From positions 372,001-436,000 of the forward strand of contig NZ_BMIJ01000003.1 of assembly GCF_014641945.1 (NCBI RefSeq): a stretch of 64,000 nt of DNA, in the 5' to 3' direction. Under the pieces are notes generated by a model that was given only the letters and a program-made list of their open reading frames with translations, was not told the origin of the DNA and did no database searches. This stretch comes from Marinobacterium zhoushanense (GTDB taxonomy: Bacteria; Pseudomonadota; Gammaproteobacteria; Pseudomonadales; Balneatricaceae). Position numbers and translations under genes: made by a program. Positions 18,253 through 27,919 of this stretch are shown one piece after another. Position 1 is the first letter of the stretch. Every line of letters starts with the position of its first letter.

Positions 18253-20890
18253 CGCTCTCGTCAATGCCCATGTCGGTTAGCAGGTCGTTAAGAATTCGTT
18301 TGGGTGAATAGTCCAGGCAGCGGGCCAAAGCTCCCACCCGCAGACGACCCTGATAAGCCGGGTCACTGAGATAGTTGATGGCATGTTGCGCCATCGTCTC
18401 CGTGTCTTCGGCCAGCAGTCCACTGCGTCCATGCTTGATGATCGATTTCGGTCCCTTGCAGTTGTACGCCAGCGTCGGCAGTCCCGAGCTCATCGCTTCC
18501 AGGATCACGCAACCGAAGGTATCGAACCGTGAGGGTAGCAGCAGAAGGTCGGCCTGCTGGTAGATCTGCGGCATCTGCGACTGTTCCACCCAGCCGAAGA
18601 AGGTGGCATCGGGCAACGCCTTGCGCAACTTTTTCTCTGCCGGCCCACTGCCGGCGATCCACAGCTGGGCGCCAGGATGAGCCGAACGGACCCTGTCCCA
18701 AACGTGCTGCAGGTCCATGACTCCCTTCTCCTCGCTGAGGCGGCCCACATAGAGCAGGATAGGGGCTTCGTTGTGCGGTTTGGGCATCAGGCTGGCGACC
18801 TCTGAAGCGACACCGGCCCAGTGCGCGGTCAGTTTTACCCTCTCTTCCGGCAGCGCCATGTCGGGCCCGATCAGCCACTCTCGATGGTCTTCGTTGAGCA
18901 CGAAGGTTCCGTCGAACTGCTGATAAAATGCGCGAATCAGTCGCCGTATGCGATCCTGGGCATGGTGGTCGATAGCGGTTTTGCGGCTGAGGAACTCGAG
19001 CCAGTCGGTATGCATGTAGAACCAGGCGGGCACCGAGTAGGCCTGCTTCAGGTATAGGGCGATCGGTCCCATGCACAGTTCGGTTGAGCAGATGATGCGG
19101 TCGTAACCACCGCGTTCGAACAGTTTCTGTACCTCGAGCAGGTCCGGCACATGGATTGTCTGCTCGCCCAGCTGGTTGAAGTGAAACGCCGTCAACGGCC
19201 GAATTACCTGCAGGTGAGGTTGGGATTTCAGAGTCGGGTGGCAAACCAACAGGTCGATCGGTAGCTCATGTTTCTGGACCTGGGTCAGCACGTCCCTTAA
19301 CGCTGAAGAGACGCCGTTGCGATCGACAAAGGTGTCGGTCAGCCAGAGAATACGCTGGGGGTGGCGGGTGGCGCCAAGCTGGCCGGCCAGGCGGTCGAGA
19401 AACCCGCGATTGGAGTAAAGCACACGGGTGCTGGCAAAGGCAGCCCCGGCCAGTACGCCGGCCGACAGGGCTGGGAAGGTCAGCTTGTCCATCAGTTGGC
19501 CCAGGTTGACCTGTGACATATCGGAGCCATTGCTGCGCTCGCTGGAGAACAGGGCGCGGAAGTGGGTTGGCACCTCCAGCAGGCGCACCAGCTCGTCGAC
19601 CGGCATGTCGCTTAGACTGTCATGATCTATGCGTGACAGTTGCTCGTGCACGCGGCTGAACAGGGTATGGCTGATCTCGCGGTGAAGCTGGGGTATCGCC
19701 TCGCGCAGTATTTCGGGGAAGCGCTCGGGTTCCTTGCGCTGGGTGCGCGCGATCTGCTTGATCAGCTTCAGTGTCGGTTTGAATTCGCGCGATACCCCCA
19801 GGTTGATCAGCAGGCTGGGCTTGCGCCCCTTGAGCGCATGATGGAAGGTCTCCAGGAAGCTCAGGGTATATTTGTGTCGGCGTAACTCCTGCAGCAGGTT
19901 GGATAGGGCCAGGCAGAGCATCTTGTCCTTCAGCTCCCCCTTGTGCAGCAGCATGCGCAGCAGCCCCGGATCCTCCATGTTCAGCACGACCTGGGCGAAA
20001 TAGTCGAGGAAGGTGGTGGTCAGCTTCTCCTCCTCGCCGACAAAACCGTAGGGCGCGGTACGTCCCTCGCGAATCGCCTCCAGTGCCAATGCGGGAAGCG
20101 ATTCCCCAGCTTCCACGCGCTGCTTGAGATTTGGCACCTCCAGCAGGGTGCCACAGCGCCCAGCGAACAGGCCGTTGTGATCATCGGATCCGCCGGTCAG
20201 TGATTTGCGGTAGGGGTCGCGGCAGTAGTCGTAGGGGTTGATGCCATGCTTGCGGGACCAGGCATCGATCCGCTCCGGTGTCAGGCTCTGGATCCAGCGC
20301 AGCGTTAGCAGGTTCTGCCAGTAGCCGCGCTGGCCGTTGAGCGCCTCGAAGCGCTCGAACAGCAGCGCGAATCGCTCCAGAATCTCCGGATCTACCTCCC
20401 GCCCATGGGTGTAGAAAAACAGCGGGTGCGGCAACACTGTGGGCAGATCTTCATGTTTGGCATAGGCGCAGAAGGCGTAGATGTCATGGCGCAGATCGTT
20501 GAGCGTGCGCTCCTGCTCGCGGTCGAAGCCGTAGATCAGTACATGGACGCTGAGTTCGTCGCCGGGGAAGTGGCAGGTAAACTCGGTACCGCTCAGTACC
20601 CTGGGGTTTTCCCGCTGCAGCGCCCAGCAGGAGCGGGCGTTGTTGTGGTTGGTAATGGTGATCAGGTCGGTGCCGGCGCGCTCGAGTGCGCCCACCAGCT
20701 CTTCGGTTTTCAGCCAGGTCTCCGGCAGGCGTAACAACCGCCCCCAGAGTTCATCCGGTACGTCGCTGTTGTAATCATGGCAGTGCAGGTCGATACGCAG
20801 GGTGTCATGGGGATTGAACTTCCGGGCTGACTGCTGCAGGAAGGCGTCGTACTGTTCGCGTATATCCTGGTAAAACGGGGAAAGGGTCAT
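18197..20890 (-). CDS. PHP-domain / glycosyltransferase family 4 fusion protein
   Basis: About 897 residues from ATG 20890 (MTLSPFYQDIREQYDAF; a longer in-frame extension lacks protein-like sequence). The N-terminal part is a PHP metallo-hydrolase-like domain: RIDLHCHDYNSDVPDELWG, ITNHNNARSC, GTEFTCHFP and GGSDDHNG supply the His/Asp metal ligands. After a helical middle region, the C-terminal 370 residues are a GT-B glycosyltransferase: TDTFVDRNGVSSALRDV, LYVGRLSEEKGVMDL and ILEAMSSGLPTLAYN with the retaining-enzyme Glu. Similar fusions occur in proteobacteria, but acceptor and product are unknown; glycolipid or exopolysaccharide synthesis is only a guess. It lies 101 bp downstream of the Amt-GGDEF-EAL gene and could be co-transcribed. 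Confidence 0.8.
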   Translation of the reverse strand: MTLSPFYQDIREQYDAFLQQSARKFNPHDTLRIDLHCHDYNSDVPDELWGRLLRLPETWLKTEELVGALERAGTDLITITNHNNARSCWALQRENPRVLSGTEFTCHFPGDELSVHVLIYGFDREQERTLNDLRHDIYAFCAYAKHEDLPTVLPHPLFFYTHGREVDPEILERFALLFERFEALNGQRGYWQNLLTLRWIQSLTPERIDAWSRKHGINPYDYCRDPYRKSLTGGSDDHNGLFAGRCGTLLEVPNLKQRVEAGESLPALALEAIREGRTAPYGFVGEEEKLTTTFLDYFAQVVLNMEDPGLLRMLLHKGELKDKMLCLALSNLLQELRRHKYTLSFLETFHHALKGRKPSLLINLGVSREFKPTLKLIKQIARTQRKEPERFPEILREAIPQLHREISHTLFSRVHEQLSRIDHDSLSDMPVDELVRLLEVPTHFRALFSSERSNGSDMSQVNLGQLMDKLTFPALSAGVLAGAAFASTRVLYSNRGFLDRLAGQLGATRHPQRILWLTDTFVDRNGVSSALRDVLTQVQKHELPIDLLVCHPTLKSQPHLQVIRPLTAFHFNQLGEQTIHVPDLLEVQKLFERGGYDRIICSTELCMGPIALYLKQAYSVPAWFYMHTDWLEFLSRKTAIDHHAQDRIRRLIRAFYQQFDGTFVLNEDHREWLIGPDMALPEERVKLTAHWAGVASEVASLMPKPHNEAPILLYVGRLSEEKGVMDLQHVWDRVRSAHPGAQLWIAGSGPAEKKLRKALPDATFFGWVEQSQMPQIYQQADLLLLPSRFDTFGCVILEAMSSGLPTLAYNCKGPKSIIKHGRSGLLAEDTETMAQHAINYLSDPAYQGRLRVGALARCLDYSPKRILNDLLTDMGIDESVKWPKSEGVQPLNRLRKV

Positions 20891-20990
20891 GCGCTGGCTC
20901 CGCTCTTTCTTACGCCTGCGCAGTGTATTGCGTTTAGGTTTCGGGCAGGTGACAGTGGTGCCGGTGCCCAGTTCAAAAAAGCTGCGGGTG

Positions 20991-23900
20991 TTAGCGCGGC
21001 ATGACGCGCACCCGTCCCAGTTGCTCCAGCGGCGCCGGTTCACCGATCAGGTAGCCCTGGGCGTAGTCAACGCCGATCTGGCGCAGCAGCCCCATGGTCT
21101 TCCTGTCCTCGACGAACTCCGCTACGGTCTTCAAACCCATGATATGGGCGATGTTGTTGATCGAGGCGACCATCGCCTGATCGATCTCATTGTTGGCCAT
21201 ATCGCGGATGAAAATGCCGTCGATCTTGACGTAGTCAACGGGAAGCTTTTTCAGGTAGCCGAAGGAGGAGAGGCCGCTGCCGAAGTCATCCAGGGCGAAG
21301 TGGCAGCCCAGGGATCTGAGCTCTTCGATAAAGCTGCAGGCCGCCTCCGGGTCGAGCATCGCGGCGGTCTCGGTGATCTCGAAGCAGAGGTAGTGGGCCG
21401 GGATCCGATGGCGCTCGATGTCGGCCTTGATCCGTTCCAGGTACTCCTTGCCCCCGATTGATGCGCCGGACAGGTTGATTGCGCAGTGCAGCGGGCTGTT
21501 ATCGACGTGGAGCCGGTCACCCAGCCAGGCCAGGGTATTGGAGATAACCCATTGGTCGATGCGCGGCATCAAGTCATAGCGCTCGGCGGCCGGGATGAAG
21601 GCGCCAGGCGGCACCAGTTGCTCATGCTCATCGAGCATACGCACGAAGATCTCGATGTGGGGTACCTGACCGGCCTGGACACTCAATGGCTCGATGACCT
21701 GGAAGAAGAGCCTGAACCGGTCACAGTCGATAGCATGCTGGATGTTCGCCGCCCACTGCATCTGGTCCTGCCGATGACTGAGCTCCACATCGTCTGGCTG
21801 ATACAGGTGCACCCGGTTACGCCCCATATCCTTCGCCGCGTAGCAGGCGGCATCGGCCACGCTCAACAACTCATCCAAGCTGGGACAGTCCTGACCGAAG
21901 GGGACCAGGCCGATACTGACGCCAACGGAGAAGATTTGGTTCTCCCAGGAGAAGCGGAAATCCTTTATGGTTTGACGTAACTGTTCTGCGATCATTCGCC
22001 CCTGTTCCACCGGACAGTTGGCCAGCAGTATTCCGAACTCATCTCCGCCAAGACGGGCCAGCGTGTCACCCTGGCGCACCAGCGCCTTGACCTCCTGCGC
22101 CAGTTGGCGAAGCAGTGCATCACCGGCGCGGTGGCCGCAGGTATCGTTGACCAATTTGAATTGATCGAGATCCAGGTAGCAGACCAGATGAGAGCTGTTG
22201 TCGGTGCGTGCTGAAAGTATTAGCTGTTCCAGCCTGCGCTCGAACTCGCGCCGATTGACCAGGCCGGTCAGTGCGTCATGTACTGCCTGAAAGGTGAGTT
22301 TGGCCTGTAGCTCGCTGTTGCGGGTGATATCTTGCATCGCCACCACCCAGCCCACGGGCGTGCCTTTAGCATCGTGCAGCGGGGCGCAGTTGAGCTGTAC
22401 CTCCGAGCGTCGACCTCGCCAGCCGAGTAAACTGAGCTGCCGGCTTTCATCGTCGGAACTACTTTCCCTGCACAGCGCGGCGATAGAGACATTGTCCCGG
22501 TTGGCATCCTGCAGCCGGACCACCTGGTCTATCGATTGACCGAAGGCATCCTCGACTCGCCAGCCGGTCAGATGCTGCGCCACCGGGTTGAGGTAAACGG
22601 TGTTTAGCTGGCCGTCGCAGGTGATCACCGCTTCGGTGATCGCCTCCAGGGTAACCTGCGCCAACTCGGAGTGGCGGTGCAGACGATCCTCCATCCGTTT
22701 CCGTTCACTGATATCCCGGATGACCGCACTGTACTGAACCCCTTCGTCGGTAGGGCTGGCTGACGTCATCACCTCTATAGGAGTGGCACTACCATCCTGC
22801 TTGCGTCCGATCAGCTCGTGGGGGCCCTCGTTCTGACTGGCGGCGATCAGTGTCAGCAGGCGCTCGATCTGGGTGTGAGGGTAGAGGGCCTGATTCTCGC
22901 CGTGGAGCAGTACACTGACCGACTGACCGACCAACTGGTGTCGTCTACGGCCGAAAATCTCCTCCGCGCCAGGGTTCACGCTGGTGATGATCCCCTGTTC
23001 GCTGAAGGTGATGACGCCATCGCGCATATCCTTGAGGATCAGCTGGGTACGGGAGATCATCCGGTTCAGCTTTGCCATCACCTGGTTGTATTTTTGTGCG
23101 ATCTGTCCCACTTCGGTGAAGGGTTCAACCGGCATCTTCCGGTTCATATCGCCGGTACGCTCCTGCTCGTTCATGGCGTACAGCAGATCGGTCAACTCGG
23201 TACTGGCGCCATGCTCTGAGCTGTTGAGCCCCTCATGCTCCGCCTCGGAGGAGACACGTAGCGGCATGAAACGCCGAAGTATCAGTAGAAATACAAAGCT
23301 CAGGGTAAAAGCCCAGACTGCGCAGATGGCAATACCTTTAACCTGGGCTAGAACCTGCTCGTACCAGTCCAAGCCAGTGCCGAGTTTTGCCGGGTCACCA
23401 AACAGACCTACGGCAAGGGTGCCCCAGATGCCGGCGCCAAGGTGGACCGGGGTGGCCGAGATGGCGTCGTCGAGCTGTAATCTCAACAGCAGCAACTCCA
23501 TGCCTCGCATGCAAAGCGCACCAACAAAGCCGATTACCGCTGCTTCTGTCGTCGTTACCGCGTGGCAGCCGGCGGTAATGGCGACCAGACCGGCCAGAGT
23601 GCCGTTGATCGTCAGTTGCGCCCCCTGGTTGTTCTGGCTGCCGGTAAACCCCATCAGCATGCCGGTTATACCGCCGAGCGTTGCGGCGACCAGAGTATTG
23701 ACGATGATGCCGGGAATGGCGGTGGTGAAGCCGAGGGTACTGCCACCGTTGAACCCTATCCAGCCGATGATAAAAAACATCATGCCCAGCATGGCAAAGG
23801 GCAGGTTGCTGCTCGGAATCAGCTGCGCCTTTCCATTGACGAAGCGACCGTGACGGGTACCCACCAGCACGATAGCGGCCAGTGCCACCCAGCCACCAAG

Positions 23901-24404
23901 ACTGTGCACTACCGTACTGCCGGCAAAGTCGACAAACCCCTGCTCAGCCAGCCATCCCGGTGCGCCCGTAAGTGAACCGCCCCAGGCCAGATGGCCGAAC
24001 AGCGGGTAGATCATCACGGCGATCAGTGAGGTGAGCAGGATGTAGGTACTGAAACGGGTGCGCTCGGCGATTGCGCCGGAGACGATCGTTGCGGCAGTCG
24101 CGCAAAATGTAAGCTGGAAAAAAAAGAAAGCGGCATCCCAGAAGGGGCGCTCGCTGAAGTCCGCAGCCATCAGGCCCAGGTCCGGTGCCCAGCCGTCGTA
24201 AGGCCCGAACATCAGGCTGAAGCCGATCAGCCAGAAGAGGGCGGTGGTAACGAGGAGGTCGAAGGCGTTCTTAAGCGCGACATTGATCGCGTTTTTACTG
24301 CGGGTAAGTCCGGATTCGAGGCAGAGAAACCCGCCCTGCATCACCAGCACAAGAACTGCGGCGAGCAACAGCCATAGGGCATCGAAAGCTTGATGATCTG
24401 TCAC
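20991..24404 (-). CDS. Ammonium transporter (Amt) fused to PAS-PAS-GGDEF-EAL
   Basis: A 1137-residue fusion. Residues about 5-410 are a complete Amt/Rh domain with both pore histidines (VVHSLGGW and TPVHLGAGIWG) and the Phe-gate contexts FFQLTFCATAATIVSGA and WIGFNGGS. A HAMP-like linker, two PAS domains (about 455-700), GGDEF (RLGGDEFG, about 785) and EAL follow. The EAL has a variant EIF signature but keeps ITETAA, LDDFGSGLSS, VKIDG and AQGYLIG residues, so it may be catalytically active. It probably links external ammonium to cyclic-di-GMP. GTG 24404 is chosen as start: it follows AAGGGGGACGAG, whereas an upstream TTG (24464) falls inside the sigma54 -12 element. Confidence 0.88.
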   Translation of the reverse strand: MTDHQAFDALWLLLAAVLVLVMQGGFLCLESGLTRSKNAINVALKNAFDLLVTTALFWLIGFSLMFGPYDGWAPDLGLMAADFSERPFWDAAFFFFQLTFCATAATIVSGAIAERTRFSTYILLTSLIAVMIYPLFGHLAWGGSLTGAPGWLAEQGFVDFAGSTVVHSLGGWVALAAIVLVGTRHGRFVNGKAQLIPSSNLPFAMLGMMFFIIGWIGFNGGSTLGFTTAIPGIIVNTLVAATLGGITGMLMGFTGSQNNQGAQLTINGTLAGLVAITAGCHAVTTTEAAVIGFVGALCMRGMELLLLRLQLDDAISATPVHLGAGIWGTLAVGLFGDPAKLGTGLDWYEQVLAQVKGIAICAVWAFTLSFVFLLILRRFMPLRVSSEAEHEGLNSSEHGASTELTDLLYAMNEQERTGDMNRKMPVEPFTEVGQIAQKYNQVMAKLNRMISRTQLILKDMRDGVITFSEQGIITSVNPGAEEIFGRRRHQLVGQSVSVLLHGENQALYPHTQIERLLTLIAASQNEGPHELIGRKQDGSATPIEVMTSASPTDEGVQYSAVIRDISERKRMEDRLHRHSELAQVTLEAITEAVITCDGQLNTVYLNPVAQHLTGWRVEDAFGQSIDQVVRLQDANRDNVSIAALCRESSSDDESRQLSLLGWRGRRSEVQLNCAPLHDAKGTPVGWVVAMQDITRNSELQAKLTFQAVHDALTGLVNRREFERRLEQLILSARTDNSSHLVCYLDLDQFKLVNDTCGHRAGDALLRQLAQEVKALVRQGDTLARLGGDEFGILLANCPVEQGRMIAEQLRQTIKDFRFSWENQIFSVGVSIGLVPFGQDCPSLDELLSVADAACYAAKDMGRNRVHLYQPDDVELSHRQDQMQWAANIQHAIDCDRFRLFFQVIEPLSVQAGQVPHIEIFVRMLDEHEQLVPPGAFIPAAERYDLMPRIDQWVISNTLAWLGDRLHVDNSPLHCAINLSGASIGGKEYLERIKADIERHRIPAHYLCFEITETAAMLDPEAACSFIEELRSLGCHFALDDFGSGLSSFGYLKKLPVDYVKIDGIFIRDMANNEIDQAMVASINNIAHIMGLKTVAEFVEDRKTMGLLRQIGVDYAQGYLIGEPAPLEQLGRVRVMPR

Positions 24405-24459
24405 CTCGTCCCCCTTGCAGAGCCGCACAGCGGCAGCTCGGCTTACTTCCTTGTGCGGC

Positions 24460-24475
24460 AGCAATTAGTGCGCCA
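24460..24475 (-). promoter_or_regulatory. Sigma54 promoter for the Amt-GGDEF-EAL gene
   Basis: On the minus strand, TGGCGC-ACTAA-TTGCT matches the -24/-12 consensus at all but one position with exact GG/GC spacing. It lies 56 bp upstream of the chosen GTG start, predicting NtrC-dependent expression. Confidence 0.7.
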
Positions 24476-24699
24476 ACCAGAACGAGCTTTATCGATACTT
24501 CCTAAGGCGTTGCCCGGGACCGAATAAAAAGCTGTAGCCATTAAAATACACCAATTGATGGGGAGCTAAACAGATCAAATTGACTGTTTTTTCATCAAAC
24601 AGCAGGGCGTCTGGAGCCTTGTTTTTGGACAGGTACCTGTTCAGCAGGGTGAATATATCGGCAGCAAGGTCTGCCACATATACCAGCCTCAGCTCGCTG

Positions 24700-24748
24700 C
24701 GCACCAAAACGGACCGGCTGCGGAAAAAGATTGCACCGTATCGGGGCG
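24700..24748. promoter_or_regulatory. Two degenerate NtrC-like sites shared by amt and ure promoters
   Basis: CGCACC-AAAA-CGGACC at 24700-24715 and TGCACC-GTAT-CGGGGC at 24732-24747 each keep one strong half site of the NtrC dyad and are 32 bp apart. They lie about 220-280 bp from both flanking sigma54 promoters, which is within enhancer range. The right halves are weak, so the call is tentative. Confidence 0.4.
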
Positions 24749-24935
24749 CAATACTTAATGCTTTAACTCCATACCTCGGGCTGAGCTAAGCTGTAGCAGT
24801 CGTCTGACTCGAGCTGTAGTGGGCCCGGAAGACGGAAGAGGTGCGTTTTACACCCATCAGGGCTGAAAACTACTCCCGATTGAGGCACCAGCCGACCTCG
24901 TCTACACATAGGGGGTAAGCGCTACATCTTTGTTT

Positions 24936-24951
24936 GGGAACGCATTTTGCT
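24936..24951 (+). promoter_or_regulatory. Sigma54-like promoter upstream of ureABC
   Basis: GGGAAC-GCATT-TTGCT keeps GG and GC at the required spacing and the full TTGCT; the -24 element differs from TGGCAC at two positions. It is about 75 bp upstream of the ureA ATG. Confidence 0.55.
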
Positions 24952-25023
24952 TTATATGCGTGAAGTGGGCATGAGCTGGTCCCGCTGCGGGTAGCCGGAT
25001 ACAAAAGCAAGTAGAGGACGATC

Positions 25024-25326
25024 ATGGAACTGTCACCAAGAGAGAAAGACAAGCTGTTGCTGTTTACGGCAGCACTGCTGGCCGAGCGGCGTAAGGCTCG
25101 CGGACTTAAGCTGAACTATCCAGAGGCGGTAGCCTATATCAGTGCTGCAATCCTTGAGGGTGCGCGCGATGGGCGTAGCGTGGCCGAATTGATGGACTAC
25201 GGACGCACGCTGCTCAGTAGCGAGGAGGTGATGGACGGCGTTGCCGAGATGGTGACTGAAGTACAGGTCGAGGCCACATTTCCTGACGGAACCAAGCTGG
25301 TGACTGTGCATGAGCCGATTGTCTGA
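25024..25326 (+). CDS. ureA: Urease gamma subunit
   Basis: A 100-residue protein with the textbook urease gamma sequence: [44 protein letters not shown] and [10 protein letters not shown]. It forms the (alpha-beta-gamma)3 apoenzyme with UreB and UreC. RBS GTAGAGGACG precedes ATG. ureB begins 9 bp after its stop. Confidence 0.98.
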   Translation: MELSPREKDKLLLFTAALLAERRKARGLKLNYPEAVAYISAAILEGARDGRSVAELMDYGRTLLSSEEVMDGVAEMVTEVQVEATFPDGTKLVTVHEPIV

Positions 25327-25335
25327 GGAGGCACG

Positions 25336-25641
25336 ATGAAACCCGGAGAGATTTTAACCGAGCCTGGCGAGATCGAACTGAATGCCGGCCGTGAAACCCT
25401 GACGATAGAAGTTGCCAATACCGGGGACCGTCCGGTGCAGATCGGCTCTCATTACCATTTTTTCGAAGTGAACGACGCGCTGCAGTTTGATCGCGATAAA
25501 ACACGCGGATTCCGGCTTAACATCGCCGCCGGTACGGCCGTGCGCTTTGAGCCCGGTCAGAGTCGTACCGTCGAGTTGGTCGCTTACGCTGGCGCTCGAG
25601 AGGTATACGGTTTTCAGGGTCGAGTCATGGGCGCACTCTAA
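25336..25641 (+). CDS. ureB: Urease beta subunit
   Basis: A 101-residue beta subunit. The opening [20 protein letters not shown] and the core [35 protein letters not shown] are conserved urease beta motifs. RBS GAGGAGG lies just upstream. It is a separate gene, as is usual in proteobacteria other than Helicobacter. Confidence 0.98.
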   Translation: MKPGEILTEPGEIELNAGRETLTIEVANTGDRPVQIGSHYHFFEVNDALQFDRDKTRGFRLNIAAGTAVRFEPGQSRTVELVAYAGAREVYGFQGRVMGAL

Positions 25642-25665
25642 GCTCGCCGATTAAAGGAGTTCAAT

Positions 25666-27369
25666 ATGGCTACTATTTCCAGACGCGCCTATGCTGAGAT
25701 GTTCGGCCCAACCACTGGAGACAGGGTACGGTTGGCGGATACCGAACTGCTGCTTGAGGTGGAGAAGGATTTCACCACGTATGGCGAGGAGGTGAAGTTC
25801 GGCGGCGGCAAGGTGATCCGCGACGGTATGGGGCAGGGACAAAGGCCCAGCTCCCGCACCATGGACCTGGTCATAACCAATGCCCTGATCATCGACCATT
25901 GGGGGATCGTCAAAGCCGACATCGGCATCAAGAGCGGGCGGATCGCCGCGATCGGCAAGGCTGGTAATCCCGATATACAGCCCAACGTGGATATTGCCAT
26001 TGGGGCCGGCACGGAAGTGATTGCAGGAGAGGGGCAGATCCTTACCGCCGGCGGTATCGATTCGCATATCCACTTCATCTGCCCGCAGCAGATCGACGAA
26101 GCGCTTTGCTCCGGTATCACCACGATGCTGGGGGGCGGTACCGGACCGGCAACCGGCACCAATGCCACGACCTGTACTCCGGGTCCATGGAATATACATC
26201 GCATGCTGGAGGCGGCCGATTCACTGCCGATGAACCTTGGCTTTCTCGGCAAGGGTAACGCCAGCAAGCCGGAGGCGCTGCGCGAACAGATAGAGGCGGG
26301 TGCCATCGGCCTGAAGCTGCATGAGGACTGGGGTACGACACCCGCGGCTATCGACTGCTGTCTGACGGTCGCTGACGAGATGGATGTGCAGGTTGCGATC
26401 CATACCGACACGCTCAACGAATCGGGTTTCGTCGAAACCACGCTAGCGGCGATCGACGGCCGAGTGATCCACACCTACCACACCGAAGGCGCTGGTGGTG
26501 GGCATGCACCCGATATCATCAAGGCCTGTGGTGAGTCCAATATTCTGCCGTCATCGACCAATCCGACCCGGCCCTACACGGTCAACACCGTCGATGAGCA
26601 TCTGGACATGCTGATGGTTTGCCACCACCTGGACCCCTCCATTGCCGAAGATGTGGCCTTTGCCGAGTCCCGTATACGCCGGGAAACGATCGCCGCGGAG
26701 GATATTCTGCACGACCTGGGCGCGTTTTCTATGATCTCATCCGACTCCCAGGCGATGGGGCGGGTGGGTGAGGTGATTACCCGAACCTGGCAGACCGCGC
26801 ACAAAATGAAGGTGCAGCGTGGTGCGCTCACAGGCGACTCCGAGCGCAACGACAACAACCGGATCAAGCGCTATATCGCCAAGTACACCATCAACCCGGC
26901 GTTGACCCACGGTATCGCCCACGAGGTGGGTTCAGTGGAGGTGGGCAAGTTGGCGGACCTCGTGCTCTGGCGTCCCGCGTTCTTCGGTACCAAGCCGAGT
27001 ATGGTGATCAAGGGCGGCATGATAGCGGTGGCGCCGATGGGGGATCCCAACGCCTCGATCCCGACTCCCCAGCCGGTGCACTATCGGCCGATGTTCGGCA
27101 GCCTTGGGCGGGCGGTTCAGAGCACGTCGATGCTGTTCATGTCCCAGGCTGCACTGGCTGCCGGCATTCCGAGTCAGCTGGGGCTGGAAAGCCTTATTGG
27201 CGAGGTGCGCGACTGCCGCTCCGTGACCAAGGGCAAGATGGTACTGAACAGTTACCAGCCTAAGATCGAGGTCGACTCGCAGACCTATGAGGTGCGCGCC
27301 GATGGTGAACTGTTGGTGTGCGAGCCAGCGACAGAGTTGCCGATGACTCAGCGTTACTACCTATTCTGA
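25666..27369 (+). CDS. ureC: Urease alpha (catalytic) subunit
   Basis: A 567-residue urease alpha subunit, the standard length. It hydrolyses urea to ammonia and carbamate at a di-nickel centre. Visible ligands: the HIH pair in [17 protein letters not shown], the carbamylated Lys in [11 protein letters not shown], later His in VAIHTDT and [12 protein letters not shown], the flap MVCHHLD with catalytic Cys/His, and Asp in [20 protein letters not shown] precedes ATG. All catalytic positions appear intact. Confidence 0.99.
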   Translation: MATISRRAYAEMFGPTTGDRVRLADTELLLEVEKDFTTYGEEVKFGGGKVIRDGMGQGQRPSSRTMDLVITNALIIDHWGIVKADIGIKSGRIAAIGKAGNPDIQPNVDIAIGAGTEVIAGEGQILTAGGIDSHIHFICPQQIDEALCSGITTMLGGGTGPATGTNATTCTPGPWNIHRMLEAADSLPMNLGFLGKGNASKPEALREQIEAGAIGLKLHEDWGTTPAAIDCCLTVADEMDVQVAIHTDTLNESGFVETTLAAIDGRVIHTYHTEGAGGGHAPDIIKACGESNILPSSTNPTRPYTVNTVDEHLDMLMVCHHLDPSIAEDVAFAESRIRRETIAAEDILHDLGAFSMISSDSQAMGRVGEVITRTWQTAHKMKVQRGALTGDSERNDNNRIKRYIAKYTINPALTHGIAHEVGSVEVGKLADLVLWRPAFFGTKPSMVIKGGMIAVAPMGDPNASIPTPQPVHYRPMFGSLGRAVQSTSMLFMSQAALAAGIPSQLGLESLIGEVRDCRSVTKGKMVLNSYQPKIEVDSQTYEVRADGELLVCEPATELPMTQRYYLF

Positions 27370-27409
27370 GCGTCACACTTACGTCGATAGAAAAGGACTG
27401 TAAATCAAT

Positions 27410-27880
27410 ATGATAAGAATTATATCAAAAGTGGAGTCTGATCGTGAGGCTACCGCCAGCCTGTGCCTTCCGATCGATTCGCGCATCCGCAGCCGACTGC
27501 GCGTCGAACTGGAGGATGGACGTGAGGCGGGACTGTTCCTGCCCCGCGGCCTGATCCTGCGCGGCGGCGACCGGTTGCTCAGCGAGTGCGGTGAAGTGGT
27601 CGAAGTGGTCGCGGCCCCCGAGTCGGTCTCGACCATCCGCAGTGCAGACACCTTACTGTTGATGCGCTGCGCCTATCACCTGGGTAACCGTCATGTCCCG
27701 TTGCAGGTTGAAGCCGGCCTGCTGCGCTATCAGCACGACCATGTTCTGGACGATATGGTACGGGGGCTAGGTGCCGAGGTAGTCTGCGAGCGGGCACCAT
27801 TCGAACCTGAGGCGGGCGCGTATTCCAGTGAGGGCCATGGTCACCACCATCACGATCATCATGCTTCGCATTCCCATTGA
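27410..27880 (+). CDS. ureE: Urease accessory nickel metallochaperone UreE
   Basis: A 156-residue UreE: peptide-binding N-terminal domain ([20 protein letters not shown]), metal-binding core ([14 protein letters not shown] with the conserved His) and a C-terminal His-rich tail ([15 protein letters not shown]) that binds several nickel ions in homologues. It supplies nickel to UreG. It lies 40 bp after ureC and 39 bp before a small HupE-like gene. Confidence 0.96.
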   Translation: MIRIISKVESDREATASLCLPIDSRIRSRLRVELEDGREAGLFLPRGLILRGGDRLLSECGEVVEVVAAPESVSTIRSADTLLLMRCAYHLGNRHVPLQVEAGLLRYQHDHVLDDMVRGLGAEVVCERAPFEPEAGAYSSEGHGHHHHDHHASHSH

Positions 27881-27919
27881 GTTAAGCTGCCGGAAATTGA
27901 ACACAAGGAATAAACTTTT

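Larger units (their letters stand above)
24405..25023. other. Divergent regulatory region between Amt fusion and ureABC
   Basis: This 619-bp stretch contains sigma54-type promoters facing both ways and two degenerate NtrC-like sites, annotated separately. Two short opposite-strand open frames lie in it (minus 24489-24707, plus 24580-24789). Neither has a good ribosome-binding site or recognisable homology, so I do not call them genes. Confidence 0.6.

Noticed and set aside
24489-24707. Minus-strand open frame of 72 codons in the amt-ure intergenic region
   Set aside because: It starts at TTG without a clear ribosome-binding site, lies in promoter DNA between sigma54-like elements and has no recognisable homology; it could still be real but is unsupported.
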